Part shown: positions 6,751 through 7,285 of the stretch, one piece after another
Layout: each line of letters opens with the position of its first letter
Position numbering within the stretch: position 1 is the stretch's first letter
Source of the DNA: Pseudomonadota bacterium
GTDB taxonomy: Bacteria > Pseudomonadota > Alphaproteobacteria > Rhizobiales > Kaistiaceae
Reading direction: 5' to 3'
Length of the DNA stretch: 7,285 bases
Assembly (NCBI GenBank): GCA_023392225.1
Contig: JAEVZM010000333.1
Span: 1-7,285 of the forward strand
The notes under the pieces: model-generated
Seen by the model: the letters and a program-made list of their open reading frames with translations, nothing else
Database searches by the model: none
Told to the model about the DNA's origin: nothing
Position numbers and translations under genes: made by a program

Positions 6751-6768
6751 CTCCGCCATGTAGCGGAG
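6751..6768. promoter_or_regulatory. Palindrome covering the ribosome binding site of the small gene
   Basis: CTCCGC (6751-6756) and GCGGAG (6763-6768) are perfect 6-bp arms around CATGTA. The right arm includes most of the ribosome site GGAGGAG (6765-6771), which is 7 nt before the ATG. In RNA this would hide the site; in DNA it has the size and place of a repressor operator. Confidence 0.5.
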
Positions 6769-6778
6769 GAGTCACGAG

Positions 6779-6958
6779 ATGAAGACCGTCGATCTTGCCC
6801 GGGTGCGGGAGACGCTTTCAGGAAAGACGCTGGTCGGGTTCGACGCCGACGGCACCGCAAAGGCCGGCAGCAAGCGCGGCATCATCAAGGGCAGCCACGC
6901 CAAGGTCGGCCTCCTCAAGATCAGCGATTCCAAGCGCGGCATCCTGAAGGTCCGCTAG
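6779..6958 (+). CDS. Small basic protein with three C-terminal 10-residue Lys/Gly repeats
   Basis: A 59-residue reading frame begins at an ATG with an excellent ribosome site (GGAGGAG, 7-nt spacing) and ends with TAG. Residues 1-30 (starting MKTVDLARVRETLSGKTL) look like a non-repetitive head. Residues 31-59 are three tandem units, SKRGIIKGSH, AKVGLLKISD and SKRGILKVR, with the pattern K-x-G-[IL]-[IL]-K at exact 10-residue spacing. The tail is strongly basic and alternates hydrophobic and charged residues, which suits short beta-strands. There is no Cys and no signal peptide. I do not recognise the family. It is divergent from the ATP-grasp gene (84 bp between starts) and 32 bp upstream of an unknown co-directional frame. 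It could be a small structural or regulatory protein, or a peptide precursor; nothing decides between these. Confidence 0.65.
   Translation: MKTVDLARVRETLSGKTLVGFDADGTAKAGSKRGIIKGSHAKVGLLKISDSKRGILKVR
6869..6955 (+). repeat. Tandem 30-bp coding repeat (three units) in the small gene
   Basis: The units are 6869-6898, 6899-6928 and 6929-6955. Each encodes [SA]-K-x-G-[IL]-[IL]-K plus up to three variable residues. The core AAG-CGC-GGC-ATC is identical in the first and third units; the second differs at several bases, so this is an old, diverged duplication. Confidence 0.7.
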
Positions 6959-6990
6959 ACCGGCCGGGTCTGCCCATCGTCCCGGAAGAC

Positions 6991-7285
6991 GTGAGCGCGC
7001 GGCTCTTCCTGCCGGACCCTCCCGGTGCCCGGCAGATCGACGCGAGCGTCCGCCTTCATGTTGCCGACAGCCTCGCCGCCGTCGCCGATGCGCTGGCACC
7101 GAGCCTTCCCGAATCCCACGCCATCCTCGACCGTCTGATCGATGCCCTCCGCGGCGGGCCGGTGCGCCCGGCCGTCGTCGCGATCTACAGCGACCTCGTG
7201 TCGGCGATCGCGGCCGACGATGCCCTCCTTCTCGGCGAGGCGCTGGCCTCGGCGGCGGCACTGCCGGATCTTGCGGCGCCGGAGG
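6991..7285 (+). CDS. Unrecognised Ala/Leu-rich protein, N-terminal part (partial)
   Basis: From a GTG at 6991 the frame stays open for 98 codons to the window edge, with mostly G/C third positions, which supports real coding over the opposite-strand frame here. The product begins MSARLFLPDPPGARQID and continues as a mainly helical, Ala/Leu/Asp-rich chain (SLAAVADALAP, AILDRLIDALRGG, AIYSDLVSAIAADDALLLGEAL). No signal peptide, Cys or known motif is seen. The start is uncertain: GGAAG (6984-6988) is only 2 nt from the GTG, no upstream in-frame ATG or GTG exists back to 6781, and the frame is open through the small gene, so CTG at 6970 is another option. The 32-bp spacing suggests co-transcription with the small repeat-protein gene. 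The function cannot be told without the rest of the gene. Confidence 0.55.
   Translation, partial: MSARLFLPDPPGARQIDASVRLHVADSLAAVADALAPSLPESHAILDRLIDALRGGPVRPAVVAIYSDLVSAIAADDALLLGEALASAAALPDLAAPE

Noticed and set aside
6695..6775. Longer start for the ATP-grasp gene at 6775
   Set aside because: The added residues have no family-like sequence and would fill the divergent promoter region, leaving 3 bp to the opposite start.
6818..7261. Minus-strand open frame of 147 codons at the right end
   Set aside because: It is Arg/Pro/Gly-rich and antisense to plus-strand frames with better codon use, and it has no recognisable domain.

Overview
The window is GC-rich with strong G/C preference at third codon positions. 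It carries type I-secreted RTX proteins, a Tat-exported FAD dehydrogenase pair and a bacterial-type phytochelatin synthase. This suggests an environmental Gram-negative bacterium, most likely an alphaproteobacterium. That placement is inferred from gene content and composition only; there is no rRNA or tRNA to fix it.

Left part (1-3417): two paralogous minus-strand genes for repeat-rich calcium-binding secreted proteins. The first (1-771) runs off the left edge and only its N-terminal 257 codons are visible. The second (1735-3417) is complete, with seven ~57-residue repeats, then RTX nonapeptides, then a C-terminal secretion-type domain. A plus-strand gene for an exported phytochelatin synthase-like cysteine peptidase (989-1705) sits between them, divergent from one and convergent with the other.

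Middle part (3539-5624): a two-gene minus-strand operon for a sorbitol/fructose/gluconate dehydrogenase-type enzyme. A small Tat-signal subunit (5169-5624) is followed after 10 bp by the FAD and Fe-S containing GMC catalytic subunit (3539-5158). The usual cytochrome c subunit is not in the window. Upstream on the same strand lies an ATP-grasp family gene (5726-6694), separated by 101 bp that hold a possible promoter and an inverted repeat.

Right part (6695-7285): an 84-bp divergent intergenic region containing a palindrome over the ribosome binding site of a 59-codon plus-strand gene. That small protein ends in three 10-residue Lys/Gly repeats. It is followed by the start of an unrecognised, Ala/Leu-rich reading frame that runs off the right edge.

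Functionally, most products with a readable address act outside the cytoplasm: RTX proteins outside the cell, and dehydrogenase and phytochelatin synthase in the periplasm. The least explained part is the right end, where a small repeat protein, an unknown downstream gene and a divergent ATP-grasp enzyme lie together.
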